Shown here piece by piece: positions 24,101-32,975 of a DNA stretch of 34,218 bases (positions within the stretch are counted from its first letter, which is position 1; each line of letters begins with the position of its first letter). The notes under the pieces are model-generated. The model had not been told where the DNA came from and searched no databases. It saw nothing but the letters and a program-made list of their open reading frames with translations. The DNA is from an uncultured Bacteroidales bacterium (GTDB taxonomy: Bacteria; Bacteroidota; Bacteroidia; Bacteroidales; ML635J-15). The stretch covers positions 1 to 34,218 of the forward strand of contig CALDKB010000011.1 of the NCBI GenBank assembly GCA_937899245.1, read 5' to 3'. The position numbers and the translations under genes are program-made.

Positions 24101-25318
24101 GTGAATTTTGACGTAAAAGAAATCCGCAAGGATTTCCCAATACTTTCCGAAAAAGTTCATAATAAGCCGCTGGTTTATTTCGACAATGCAGCGACTTCAC
24201 AAAAACCGCGAATAGTAATCGACACTATAGCCGAATACTATTCGCGTTATAACTCGAACATTCATCGCGGCGTGCACTACCTCAGCAACTTCGCTACCGA
24301 AGCCAACGAGCGCGCCCGCGAGACAGTTCGAAAGTTTATAAACGCCGATTCGACAGAAGAAATTATCTTCACTCGAGGTACAACCGAAGCAATAAACCTT
24401 GTTGCATACTCGTTCGGCGAAACTTTTATCGGCGAAGACGATGAAATTATCGTCTCCGAAATGGAACACCACTCCGACATCGTGCCGTGGCAACTGCTAT
24501 GCGACCGCAAAAAATCTTCAATCAAGGTGCTTCCATTCGACGACAACGGTGTTCTTGAAATTGAAAAACTGGAGTCGTTAATCTCAAATAGGACTAAAAT
24601 TATTGCCGTTGCCCAGATTTCAAATGTTTTAGGCACGGTAAACCCAATAAAAAAAGTAGTGGAAATTGCGCACAAGCATAACATTCCGGTTCTTATTGAT
24701 GGTGCCCAAGGTGTTCAGCACACTACTGTTGATGTAAAAGACATCGACTGCGATTTCTACGTATTCTCCGGACATAAAACCTACGGTCCTACTGGCGTGG
24801 GTGTTCTGTATGGCAAAAAATATCTGCTCGAAAAGATGGTTCCTTATCAGGGCGGCGGCGAAATGATTGAAAGCGTCAGCTTCGAAAAGACGACATATAA
24901 CGTTCTGCCATTCAAATTTGAAGCCGGAACGCCTAATTACATCGATGCCATTGCTCTTGAAAAGGCTATTTTATACATCCAGGACATTGGGCTCAAGAAC
25001 ATCGAAGAATACGAAAAACAGCTGCTCGATTATGCCACGGAACAAATTTCGCAGTTCAACTGGGTGAAAATCATTGGAACAGCACCACACAAGGCAAGCC
25101 TTATCTCGTTTATAATGGACGGTATTCACTTTTCCGACGCCGGCATTCTGCTCGACCAACTAGGAATTGCAATACGTACCGGAACTCATTGCGCCGAACC
25201 GGTAATGCAGCATTTCGGAATTACTGGCACTGCTCGGGCATCTTTCGCCTTCTATAACACTATCGAGGAAATCGACACTTTCATAAATGGTCTCAAACGA
25301 ATAAAACTAATGTTTTAG
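24101..25318 (+). CDS. sufS: Cysteine desulfurase SufS
   Basis: A 405-residue class II (SufS/CsdA-like) cysteine desulfurase that supplies persulfide sulfur for Fe-S cluster assembly in the cytosol. The PLP lysine is K226 in FSGHKTYGPTG. The active-site cysteine is C364 in IRTGTHCAEPVMQ, the short-loop form typical of SufS. YFDNAATSQKP is at 26-36. The start is a GTG at 24101; the preceding gene stops 15 nt earlier. The lipid-kinase gene follows after 3 nt. No sufBCD genes lie in the window. Confidence 0.96.
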   Translation: MNFDVKEIRKDFPILSEKVHNKPLVYFDNAATSQKPRIVIDTIAEYYSRYNSNIHRGVHYLSNFATEANERARETVRKFINADSTEEIIFTRGTTEAINLVAYSFGETFIGEDDEIIVSEMEHHSDIVPWQLLCDRKKSSIKVLPFDDNGVLEIEKLESLISNRTKIIAVAQISNVLGTVNPIKKVVEIAHKHNIPVLIDGAQGVQHTTVDVKDIDCDFYVFSGHKTYGPTGVGVLYGKKYLLEKMVPYQGGGEMIESVSFEKTTYNVLPFKFEAGTPNYIDAIALEKAILYIQDIGLKNIEEYEKQLLDYATEQISQFNWVKIIGTAPHKASLISFIMDGIHFSDAGILLDQLGIAIRTGTHCAEPVMQHFGITGTARASFAFYNTIEEIDTFINGLKRIKLMF

Positions 25319-25321
25319 CAA

Positions 25322-26248
25322 ATGAAAGAAGAACTTTTTTTCATAATCAACCCTAATGCTGGCAATAACAAGAATCAGAAGTGGAAGGATATCCTCACAT
25401 ATCTTGACAGCAAGAAAGTAGCTTACAACTACTACCTGACAAAATCGCAAAACGATGCAATAGTCAAAGTGCCCAAATTTATCGAGGAAGGCTACAGAAA
25501 CTTTGTCGTTGTCGGTGGCGACGGTACAACCAACGAGGTTGCAAACGGCATCTTCTCTCAGACTGCTGTCCCCTATTCAGAAATTTGCATGGGGTCAATT
25601 TCTCTTGGCACTGCAAACGACTGGAACAAATACTACGGATGGGATTCCGACTTGCAGGTTTCTCTGGACAGAATCATAAAGCGAAACATTACAAAACAAG
25701 ATATCGGTGTCGTTAAATTCACAGAAAACGGCATCAGAAAAACTAAATACTTCGTAAACAGCATTGGGTTTGGCTTCGATGCAGAAATTGTTAAGATGAC
25801 AAACTCTCTAACTCACGAACAGCGCGGAAAACAATCCGCATATCTGATGAGCTTACTTAAATGCCTTCTAAAATGCAAGAAAATCAGAGTAAAAATCAGC
25901 ACCCTGGATTTCATTTATGAAGGCAAGGCCCTGTCAATAAACATTGCTAACGGCAGATTTTCTGGCGGTGGAATGCAGCAAACTCCCGACGCTATTATCA
26001 ACGACGGAAACTTCGACATCTCAATATTTGGCGACATTACTAAGTTTTTCGTTATTCGCAACGTCAGCAAACTGTTCAATGGAACTGTAAAGAAAGTAAG
26101 TGGAAAAAACGTTATTTTCGCCCGATCGGCAAATCCAATAAAAGTTGAGGTTACAACACCTACAATCGCTGAAATTGACGGAGAAATAATTGGCGACGGA
26201 CCATACGAACTTTCAATGATCAAATGTGGACTTAACGTTATCGACTAA
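25322..26248 (+). CDS. Diacylglycerol kinase-family lipid kinase (YegS/DagK-like)
   Basis: A 308-residue member of the DAGK catalytic family. The nucleotide-binding motif VVGGDGTTNEVANG is near 60-73, and GSISLGTANDWNK follows near 97. FSGGGMQQTPDA and DGEIIGDG in the C-terminal half are also family motifs. The enzyme probably phosphorylates diacylglycerol or a related lipid (or sphingoid base) at the membrane; the substrate cannot be set from sequence. It is translationally linked to sufS (3-nt gap). Its TAA overlaps the stop of the convergent sulfatase gene. Confidence 0.92.
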   Translation: MKEELFFIINPNAGNNKNQKWKDILTYLDSKKVAYNYYLTKSQNDAIVKVPKFIEEGYRNFVVVGGDGTTNEVANGIFSQTAVPYSEICMGSISLGTANDWNKYYGWDSDLQVSLDRIIKRNITKQDIGVVKFTENGIRKTKYFVNSIGFGFDAEIVKMTNSLTHEQRGKQSAYLMSLLKCLLKCKKIRVKISTLDFIYEGKALSINIANGRFSGGGMQQTPDAIINDGNFDISIFGDITKFFVIRNVSKLFNGTVKKVSGKNVIFARSANPIKVEVTTPTIAEIDGEIIGDGPYELSMIKCGLNVID

Positions 26249-28173
26249 TCGACAACCAGACGGTCACCATTCATCCTTGACATATACTGCTGAATTATCG
26301 CCTTCAGCTCTGATTCCATTGCTTTCTGCAACGCTACTTTCCCCATAATATTGTTCTCCATCAATTTGTCTTCGAGCAAATAAACGGATTTGGTCTCCTT
26401 TCCGTCGAACTGAAGCACACAACCGGATTTCACATATTGGTAAATGCCATTTATATAGTTGACCGCAAATGCCTTATCATTGTTTTCTGCGAACAGGTTC
26501 TTCCCGAAAGCGACATAATCGCCGTCGTAGTTAAGCATTTCCAGAATCGTGGGCATTATGTCAATCTGCTGAGCTACAACATCATGACAACCTGCAATGG
26601 AATCGCTCGACGGATCGTATATGGCTATAGGAATGCAAAAGCCGCCTAAGTCCGTCTGATATTCCGCATGATTTGTCTCATTGGTATGGTCGGCAGTAAT
26701 GACAAACAAAGTATTCGAAAACCATGGTTGCCGCCTTGCCGAATCGAAGAACTTGCGCAAGGCATTATCTGTATATCCGATGCACTTGTGAATACGCAGG
26801 TTGCCCTCGGGGAAAGCACCGTCATATTCGTCGGGAATTTCGTACGGATGATGGCTCGATGCCGTAAACAAGGCCGTCATAAACGGCTGCTGCAATTCCG
26901 CCATTTTCGCGCAATAAAACTGCATAAAAGGTTCATCCCAAATTGCCCAAGTCCCATCAAAGTCCTTGTCGCCGCCGAAACGCGAATCTGCATTGTACTC
27001 GTCACGTCCATAATACTCGTCGAAACCGGAGCTTCGGGCATATGCCTGAAAGCCCATGCTACCATTCTGTGCGCCATGGAAAAATGCTGAATGATAACCT
27101 TTTTTTCCTAATTCACCTGCCAACCCGCTTATCCTGTTGACTGACGCCGGTGTCAGCACAAACGGCTCGACAAACATGGGAATTGACGAAAGAACCGACG
27201 GCATCGCATCTATACTCTTACGTCCGTTGCTATACGAATGTGAGAAGGTTGCACAATGCGCAAACAAGGAATCCAAAAACGGCGTATACCCTTCCTCCAG
27301 GCCATTCATTGAACCTACATATTCGCGACCGAGACTTTCTACAATTATCACTACGACATTTTTCGACACGAACGGCTTTCCGCTTCCTCCATGACGAACT
27401 GGAGTGTACACCTCCTCTAGCTGCTCCTCCGAATCAAAATATTCAACATTCTCAAACACAGGAACACCTATAGTCCTAATTACCGAAAACGGCGTATTCA
27501 GCACAAGCGCTGTCTCTATCGGACTATCAACATACTGATTTGCATTGCTTATTGTAATTGGCCTTGTCGCACGCGTAAAGCCGCCCCTAATTCCCGCTAC
27601 GCTCAAAAGAATTGAACATGACAGCAACACTAGATACACAATATCATATTTCCACCATACGAACTGCTTGCTTTCTGACTTTGGCTTCCTATAGAACTTT
27701 ATGAGGACAAAAAGCATCAGTACAAGCAAGATTAGCAGATACCAGCCCGACACAATCTCCTTACCAAAAATAGACAGAAGATTGTCCTCGTTGCCAAACT
27801 CGCCGAATACTGTTGAAGTTGTACGACGCATTGTATACTTGAAATATACGGAATCTGCAAGGTTGGCAATAAGTGCCAGACCGTTAATTACAACAAAAAT
27901 CCACTTGCAAACGGCGTGATATATTCGATTTTCCTTAAAATGCAACGGGAAAAGCATCAGCACAATGTAAACGACGTTTACATAAAGCATTCCGGCAATG
28001 TCGAAATGAACCGAGCCGCAATACATCTCCCACAGGTGCGAAGCTCCTAGATTTCCTTCAAAATACGAATAGTTTTCCAGCAGGAACTCAATATGGGCAA
28101 CAAGTTGCAAAGCATATACCAGCAACAAGTTGCACACCAGTGCGAAAAAAGATGAATCAAGAACCCTACGCAT
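26245..28173 (-). CDS. LTA-synthase-like membrane sulfatase / phosphoglycerol transferase
   Basis: A 642-residue inner-membrane protein. Five membrane spans are visible in the first 195 residues, followed by a periplasmic alkaline-phosphatase-superfamily domain (about 265-600). VVVIIVESLGREYVGS carries the metal ligand E279. The nucleophile is probably S320 in SNGRKSIDAMPSVLSS, where LtaS has Thr. FVITADHTNETNH holds further metal ligands. Gram-negative relatives transfer phosphoglycerol or phosphoethanolamine to envelope glycans or lipids; the substrate is unknown here. It is the last gene of the pyrK-pyrD unit, 20 nt after the preceding gene. Its stop overlaps the stop of the plus-strand lipid kinase. 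Confidence 0.93.
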   Translation of the reverse strand: MRRVLDSSFFALVCNLLLVYALQLVAHIEFLLENYSYFEGNLGASHLWEMYCGSVHFDIAGMLYVNVVYIVLMLFPLHFKENRIYHAVCKWIFVVINGLALIANLADSVYFKYTMRRTTSTVFGEFGNEDNLLSIFGKEIVSGWYLLILLVLMLFVLIKFYRKPKSESKQFVWWKYDIVYLVLLSCSILLSVAGIRGGFTRATRPITISNANQYVDSPIETALVLNTPFSVIRTIGVPVFENVEYFDSEEQLEEVYTPVRHGGSGKPFVSKNVVVIIVESLGREYVGSMNGLEEGYTPFLDSLFAHCATFSHSYSNGRKSIDAMPSVLSSIPMFVEPFVLTPASVNRISGLAGELGKKGYHSAFFHGAQNGSMGFQAYARSSGFDEYYGRDEYNADSRFGGDKDFDGTWAIWDEPFMQFYCAKMAELQQPFMTALFTASSHHPYEIPDEYDGAFPEGNLRIHKCIGYTDNALRKFFDSARRQPWFSNTLFVITADHTNETNHAEYQTDLGGFCIPIAIYDPSSDSIAGCHDVVAQQIDIMPTILEMLNYDGDYVAFGKNLFAENNDKAFAVNYINGIYQYVKSGCVLQFDGKETKSVYLLEDKLMENNIMGKVALQKAMESELKAIIQQYMSRMNGDRLVVD

Positions 28174-28193
28174 TTCAGTCCGCTTTCAAAGGC

Positions 28194-29450
28194 CTATGTC
28201 TTTTGCTTCTTCTTTTTAGCTGCAGGGAATAGTACATTATTGAGTATCAGCCGATAACCTGGCGAATTCGGATACAACGACAAATCGGTCTTTTCGTCGC
28301 CGATATAATGCCTGTAATCCTCTGGATCGTGGCCGCCATAAAAAGTCCACATTCCATTCCCATACTCGCCATGAATGTAACGAGCTTCATTCATCGACTT
28401 GTTTTCGCCCATAATAAGCACATTGGGTTTTATCAAGTCGCGCTTGAAAGCGGTAGTCTGTCCCATAAAGCCGTGAATCAAACTAGCATGATTCTGGCAA
28501 AGCATAGTTGGAATTGGATCCCATTTGGCCGAAAACTCGAAAAGTGAAAAGAAATCCTCGTTTGTCCCCGACCTTTTTGTTTGGGTAACATCAATGTCTG
28601 AGAACTCGTACTCGTATGGATTTGTCTTAACCGTAAAATTCTCAAAAGCAAGGCAATTATCGTAGTTCAACCTTTTCTGAGCATCGGAATCCATGCCATC
28701 GCCATCAAACATATATTCACATATATCGGTTTCGGAAGCAGCAAGCGCAATGTCAAACGTGTCGGTAGCAGCGCACATGGCAAACATAAAACCGCCATTG
28801 AAAATATACTGCTTTATTGCAAGCACAACGGCAAGCTTTAACTTTGAAACCTTGCTAAATCCCAAAGACCTTGCTTCCTCCTCACTAAGTTTCTGCCGTT
28901 CCTGATACCACTGCATGCGAGCATACGAAGAATAGAACTTTCCGTATTGTCCTGTAAAATCCTCATGATGAAGATGAAGCCAATCGTATTCCGACAACTT
29001 GCCCTCTATGATTTCCGTATCATAAATTTTGTCGTACGGTATTTCGGCATACGTAAGTGCCAATGTTACGGCATCATCCCACGGCTGGGATATTGGTGGC
29101 GTATAAACGGCAATTTTAGGCGCTTTCTCTAGTTTTACTGCATCCTGATTAACAGACGGTGCCGAAATATCATTGAAAATAGCATTCTTTTGTGCTTCTG
29201 CAATAATCTCGTATGACACATTTCTCAGAATGCATTCCCTCTCAACATCTGAAGAATAGCCAAGCACAAAACTTCCGCCACGATAGTTCAGCAGCCACCA
29301 CGCCTCAACACCACGTTCCAACGACCAGTATGTAAGTCCATACGCCTTTAGATGGTCGGTCTGGGAATCATCCATTGGAATCAGCATGTAGGCGCAATTG
29401 CCACATAACGAACAGAAAACCAGCAATATAACTACTATTATTTTTTTCAT
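28194..29450 (-). CDS. Secreted protein of the so-called asparagine synthetase B family
   Basis: A 418-residue exported protein with signal peptide 1-20 (IIVVILLVFCSLCGNCA). It begins LIPMDDSQTDHLKAYGLTYW, typical of Bacteroidota proteins often labelled asparagine synthetase B. No ATP-pyrophosphatase motif (SGGxDS) or N-terminal catalytic Cys is seen, so that label looks wrong. The central part (KIAVYTPPISQPWDDAV, WLHLHHEDFTGQYG, GGFMFAMCAATDTFDIALA) resembles a glutamine-amidotransferase-like or ThuA-like Rossmann fold. GHDPEDYRHYIGDE near the end is conserved-looking. The start overlaps the pyrD stop by 4 nt. The function is unknown. Confidence 0.85.
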   Translation of the reverse strand: MKKIIVVILLVFCSLCGNCAYMLIPMDDSQTDHLKAYGLTYWSLERGVEAWWLLNYRGGSFVLGYSSDVERECILRNVSYEIIAEAQKNAIFNDISAPSVNQDAVKLEKAPKIAVYTPPISQPWDDAVTLALTYAEIPYDKIYDTEIIEGKLSEYDWLHLHHEDFTGQYGKFYSSYARMQWYQERQKLSEEEARSLGFSKVSKLKLAVVLAIKQYIFNGGFMFAMCAATDTFDIALAASETDICEYMFDGDGMDSDAQKRLNYDNCLAFENFTVKTNPYEYEFSDIDVTQTKRSGTNEDFFSLFEFSAKWDPIPTMLCQNHASLIHGFMGQTTAFKRDLIKPNVLIMGENKSMNEARYIHGEYGNGMWTFYGGHDPEDYRHYIGDEKTDLSLYPNSPGYRLILNNVLFPAAKKKKQKT

Positions 29451-30358
29451 TGTCTCATTCCGCCAATAAGTTCCGATATATCCTTAACACCATACTTCTC
29501 GCAATATTCCTCTATTCCGTTCAGCACGCGGATTGTTGCATCCGGATAAAGGAAATTTGCTGTGCCTATCTGAATGCACGAAGCGCCGGCAAGCAAAAAT
29601 TCGATAGCATCGTCAGCAGTAACTATTCCGCCAAGTCCGCAGACAGGAATCTTTACATTATGTGCAACCTGCCAAACCATACGCACTGCGATTGGCTTTA
29701 TTGCAGGGCCCGACATTCCTCCGGTTATGGTTGATATTTTGGGCTTGCGCGTACGAACATCGATTGCCATTCCGAGGAAAGTATTTACCAGAGATACCGA
29801 ATCGGCTCCTGCATCCTCAACTGCCTTTGCTATTGAAACTATGTCGGTAACATTCGGCGACAACTTTACCATAAGGTGTTTTCCGTATGCCTTTCTTACA
29901 GCAGAAACAACTTCTGCTGCCGACTTAGGGTTTGTTCCAAAGGCCATTCCTCCCTCCTTGACATTCGGACAGGAAATATTCAGCTCTATTGCCGGAATAT
30001 TTGGCAATTCGCCTATACGGCGCGCTGTTTCCACATAATCGTCGATGCAAGAACCACTCACGTTTACAAGCACATTTGTATTCAAATCCTTCAACTGTGG
30101 ATAAGTATTCTTGCAGAAATAATCCACGCCCTTGTTCTGCAACCCAACGGCATTAATCATTCCAGATGTAACTTCGGCCATACGTGGATACGGATTGCCC
30201 TCGCGATGATGCAAGGTTGTTCCCTTAACGATAAAACCGCCAAGTCTTTCCAAATCTACGAAATCGGAATATTCAAGACCGAATCCAAATGTTCCTGATG
30301 CTGTAAGAACTGGATTCTTAAATTTCAGTCCATTAAAGTCAACGCTTAAATTTACCAT
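29447..30358 (-). CDS. pyrD: Dihydroorotate dehydrogenase B, catalytic subunit
   Basis: A 303-residue class 1B enzyme that oxidises dihydroorotate to orotate in pyrimidine synthesis in the cytosol. FMN-binding and active-site features are TASGTFGFG at 19-27, KGTTLHHREGNPYPR near 45-59, and the class 1 catalytic cysteine C130 in ELNISCPNVKEGG. GGMSGPAIKPIA and CGLGGIVTADDA bind FMN phosphate. The NAD-dependent form needs PyrK, whose gene overlaps the pyrD start by 7 nt. The 3' end overlaps the next gene by 4 nt. Confidence 0.97.
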   Translation of the reverse strand: MVNLSVDFNGLKFKNPVLTASGTFGFGLEYSDFVDLERLGGFIVKGTTLHHREGNPYPRMAEVTSGMINAVGLQNKGVDYFCKNTYPQLKDLNTNVLVNVSGSCIDDYVETARRIGELPNIPAIELNISCPNVKEGGMAFGTNPKSAAEVVSAVRKAYGKHLMVKLSPNVTDIVSIAKAVEDAGADSVSLVNTFLGMAIDVRTRKPKISTITGGMSGPAIKPIAVRMVWQVAHNVKIPVCGLGGIVTADDAIEFLLAGASCIQIGTANFLYPDATIRVLNGIEEYCEKYGVKDISELIGGMRQ

Positions 30359-31122
30359 AGCAATTGTTTTACGTTAAATACCGGTCCGTCGGTGCACACG
30401 CACTTGTGACCTTCGTTTGTATTCTGCACACAGCACAAGCAAGCGCCAATGCCACATGCCATCTTATTCTCAAGCGACACTTCGCAGTCGACATTATGTT
30501 CCAAAGCCCATTTTGCCAAAGCACGCATCATTGGTTCAGGTCCACATGCCATTATCTTAGAATACGGGAAGTCGCCCGCAAATATTGAATGGTTCATTAT
30601 TGTTCCCTGCTCGCCGAAACTGCCGTCGTCGGTGGTATAGAAAACCTTGCCCAGTTGCTCGTAAACATCTTTGCGCAATATGTTCGACTTGCTGCGATAA
30701 CCGAACAGCACATCTGCTTCAATACCAAATTTCTTCAGGTACTTTATTGTGTAAAGCATCGGAGCAACACCAACGCCACCACCAACAAGCAAAACTCTAC
30801 CAGATTCCGGCATCACAAATGTATTCCCAAGCGGGAAAACTACATTTACCGATTCGCCGACCTTAATTTCTGATAGCTTTTGCGTTCCATTTCCGGCAAT
30901 TTTCACAAGGAATTGTATAGTCTGCCTGTCGTAATCAACATCGTGAATACTAATCGGACGACGCAAGAAAGTCTCTTTCGAGCCCTCAATCCGTACTTCG
31001 GCAAACTGAGCCGGCACAATTACCGGTAGCGGCTCTTCGCTCAGCAACGTAAGCAGGAAAAAGCCGACGCCGACCTTTTCGTTTGCTATTACACGCAAGT
31101 CCCTTAATACCTTTTTGCTCAT
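30352..31122 (-). CDS. pyrK: Dihydroorotate dehydrogenase electron-transfer subunit
   Basis: A 256-residue iron-sulfur flavoprotein that passes electrons from PyrD to NAD. FAD is bound by RRPISIHDVD (54-63), and NAD by LLVGGGVGVAPMLY. The [2Fe-2S] ligands are C223, C228, C231 and C243 in MACGIGACLCC and CTDGPVF. The start is well supported by AAAGGAGAACAATAT before the ATG. It heads a four-gene unit with pyrD, a secreted protein and the membrane sulfatase. A 28-codon ORF and a possible promoter lie upstream. Confidence 0.97.
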   Translation of the reverse strand: MSKKVLRDLRVIANEKVGVGFFLLTLLSEEPLPVIVPAQFAEVRIEGSKETFLRRPISIHDVDYDRQTIQFLVKIAGNGTQKLSEIKVGESVNVVFPLGNTFVMPESGRVLLVGGGVGVAPMLYTIKYLKKFGIEADVLFGYRSKSNILRKDVYEQLGKVFYTTDDGSFGEQGTIMNHSIFAGDFPYSKIMACGPEPMMRALAKWALEHNVDCEVSLENKMACGIGACLCCVQNTNEGHKCVCTDGPVFNVKQLLW

Positions 31123-31153
31123 ATATTGTTCTCCTTTGTTTTCTGTATTGTGC

Positions 31154-31240
31154 TTAATTTTCTACATTCATGCTTTCTTTCATCGTCATTCCGTAAGACA
31201 AAGCAATACGACTAAAGAACATGTCATATTCGTTCGCCAT
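31154..31240 (-). CDS. 28-codon leader ORF upstream of pyrK
   Basis: ATG at 31240 opens MANEYDMFFSRIALSYGM then TMKESMNVEN and TAA, 31 nt before the pyrK start. It could be a leader peptide or a chance frame. It has no pyrimidine-rich attenuator pattern that I can see. Confidence 0.3.
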   Translation of the reverse strand: MANEYDMFFSRIALSYGMTMKESMNVEN

Positions 31241-31281
31241 ATATATACAAATGCGCCTGTATACATAAAAATAATTTGAGA

Positions 31282-31289
31282 CAAAGTTA
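31282..31289 (-). promoter_or_regulatory. Putative -7 box of the pyrK operon
   Basis: On the minus strand this reads TAACTTTG, a TAnnTTTG match, 160 nt before pyrK. No TTG is present at the -33 position, which falls in the last codons of the reverse transcriptase. Confidence 0.4.
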
Positions 31290-31300
31290 ACGATTTTTTT

Positions 31301-32473
31301 CTATCCTGCCATAACATATCTGCGAACTCCGTCTTCAAAATAACCGAACTCGCAAAATGTCGGATTTTCGGAAATGAAAATGCTAACGCGCAAATTGTAG
31401 TTGCTACCGTGCGACAACACTCCGCAGAAGGAATTCAAGGAGTTTACCCACTTTTTGCGAATACTATTGGCAAGATCCTTCAATTTCTGCCGCATACGAG
31501 CAACGCAAGAACGGCTTGCATACCTGCGAAAAGGTTTCAGATATGCACCGACAAACTCCACTCCGTGCCAAACAGAAACAATCTCCAGTTTGCCATCGTG
31601 AAAATCAAGCCCAAGCCGCTGCGAAAGCATACGCTTCACCATCGGCACAATCGACAATAGCCAAACGCGGTCGGCACTAACAACATAAAAATCATCTACA
31701 TACCGACCATAATGACGGCATTTCAGTTCGCGCTTCATAAACTAGTCGAGCACATTGAGATACACATTGCTGAACAACTGCGATGTGAGGTTGCCAATCG
31801 GCAGTCCGCAACCTTGGGGCGTATGGAAAAGGCTCTTGTCGTGAGGCAGATTGTCCCAGTCGGAGGGTTCTCCCTTTACACTACAGCCGACAAGCGAGTC
31901 AAGCATAACAATCTCGGATGTAAGATACTTGACAAAATCAATGTCAACCACTTCGCACCACCTTTCGCACCTGTGCTTCGACACTCGGTGCAAAGCCATA
32001 CGGTCAATCGTTGCCACACAAATGTCGAGCAAACGGCGGCGGTCGATGTGCATAAAATAACCGCGAATGTCCATCTTCATCACATAGCATGGCACAGTGA
32101 AACCTTGACTTTCCTTGCGGATATGGCTTTCGAGCCGCCCAATGCCGTAATGAGTGCCGCGCCCCTTTATGCAACTGTAGGTGTCGTGAATGAAAGTGCG
32201 CTCAAACATTTCGTGCATATAGTTGTAGTACAGGTGGTGAACAATGCGGTCGCGGAAATCGGCGGCAAAAACCTCGCGCTTCTTGGGGTCGGTGATAATG
32301 AAGCAGGTGGACGGTCGCGGCTTGTAGGTGCGTGAAAAAAGTTCATCGCAGAGTTCGTTCAAATTTTCATCAAGGTTTGCCTCGAAACGCTTCTGGTAGG
32401 GCTTGTTGCGCTTGTGGCGGCGGGCATCGTAGTAGGCTTCGTAGAGGTCGGAAAGAAGCTGCTGCCTTGACAA
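31301..32473 (-). pseudogene. DGR reverse transcriptase interrupted by an in-frame amber codon
   Basis: Reverse transcriptase of a diversity-generating retroelement, about 390 residues if the TAG at 31742-31744 is read through. The start is probably a TTG at 32471-32473 (SRQQLLSDLYEAYYDARRHK), since no ATG is available in frame after the template repeat. RT motifs include PKKREVFAADFRDRIVHH, CYVMKMDIRGYFMHID (RT motif with catalytic Asp), and QGCGLPIGNLTSQLFSN. In the last, IGNLTSQ fits the DGR consensus (I/L/V)GxxxSQ rather than the group II intron form. The catalytic box is GRYVDDFYVV. The amber replaces what is probably Gln (CAG to TAG) in NVLD-stop-FMKREL, upstream of YVDD. Other genes here use TAG as stop, so the protein is most likely truncated and inactive. 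Confidence 0.88.
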
Positions 32474-32500
32474 ACAAAAAACAGAGGCGAATGATAAGTG

Positions 32501-32697
32501 CTGGGACTGGCAAACAGCGCGAACGGATTGTCCGTTGTAACGGTTGTTGTTGTTCATGTTGTGATTGTCCGAATTGAAGTTCAAGTTCCATGCGTTGTCC
32601 GTATTGTCCGTGTTGAGCGAACTCGACCAGTAGTTGCCGTTGGAACCGGCATTGTTGAGCTCACTATCGTTGCGGTTGCCAGCAGCAGGAAGGAATT
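32501..32697 (-). repeat. DGR template repeat (TR)
   Basis: A 197-nt segment just upstream of the reverse transcriptase. On the minus strand it encodes an Asn-rich version of the target C-terminus (NAWNLNFNSDNHNMNNNNRY), because it is full of AAC/AAT codons. The last 24 nt (32501-32524) are identical to the end of the variable repeat at 33739-33762. Most differences from the variable repeat are at template adenines. It stays in one open frame with the reverse transcriptase. Confidence 0.88.
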
Positions 32698-32764
32698 TCA
32701 ACTCTATTTTGCGTCGGAAGTCTGTTATTTTCGAGACCGAAGGAATGAACTCTCAAGCCAACGA

Positions 32765-32797
32765 CCACATCGGTGCTATCCCACTTTTGCGATGTGG
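32765..32797 (-). other. Inverted repeat upstream of the template repeat
   Basis: CCACATCG (32765-32772) and CGATGTGG (32790-32797) can pair around 17 nt. It lies in the presumed leader of the template RNA, between the accessory gene and the template repeat (32702-32925), which holds no gene that I can support. A structural role in the RNA is possible. Confidence 0.3.
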
Positions 32798-32925
32798 GCC
32801 GACCGCCTATGAACTTATCTTTGTTCTCCTGTTTTGTATTCAAGGTGGGGTGAAATGATTTAAAAATTTGATGATTAGCTACGCTGATTTAAAAATTCGA
32901 TGATTTGATGATTTGATTTGAAAAA

Positions 32926-32957
32926 TTGTAGCGGTGCAATACATTGCGCCGCTACAA
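32926..32957 (-). terminator. Long hairpin after the DGR accessory gene, probable terminator or repeat element
   Basis: TTGTAGCGGTGCAAT and ATTGCGCCGCTACAA form a 15-bp stem with one G-T pair and a 2-nt loop. On the minus strand the stem is followed by TTTTTC, so it can end transcription of the accessory gene that stops at 32976. Similar hairpins may be a dispersed family in the genome. Confidence 0.6.
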
Positions 32958-32975
32958 ATTGTCCATTGTCAATTG

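Noticed and set aside
28194..29450. True asparagine synthetase
   Set aside because: The protein has a signal peptide and lacks an N-terminal catalytic Cys and an SGGxDS pyrophosphatase loop.
31742..31744. Amber codon reassigned to Gln, as in some gut phages
   Set aside because: Several core genes in this window end in TAG (for example sufS and the secreted protein at 14616), so TAG is a stop in this genome.
31301..32473. Group II intron or CRISPR-linked reverse transcriptase
   Set aside because: The IGNLTSQ motif, the adjacent adenine-rich template and the homologous variable repeat fit a DGR. No intron RNA domains, maturase domain or CRISPR array are visible.
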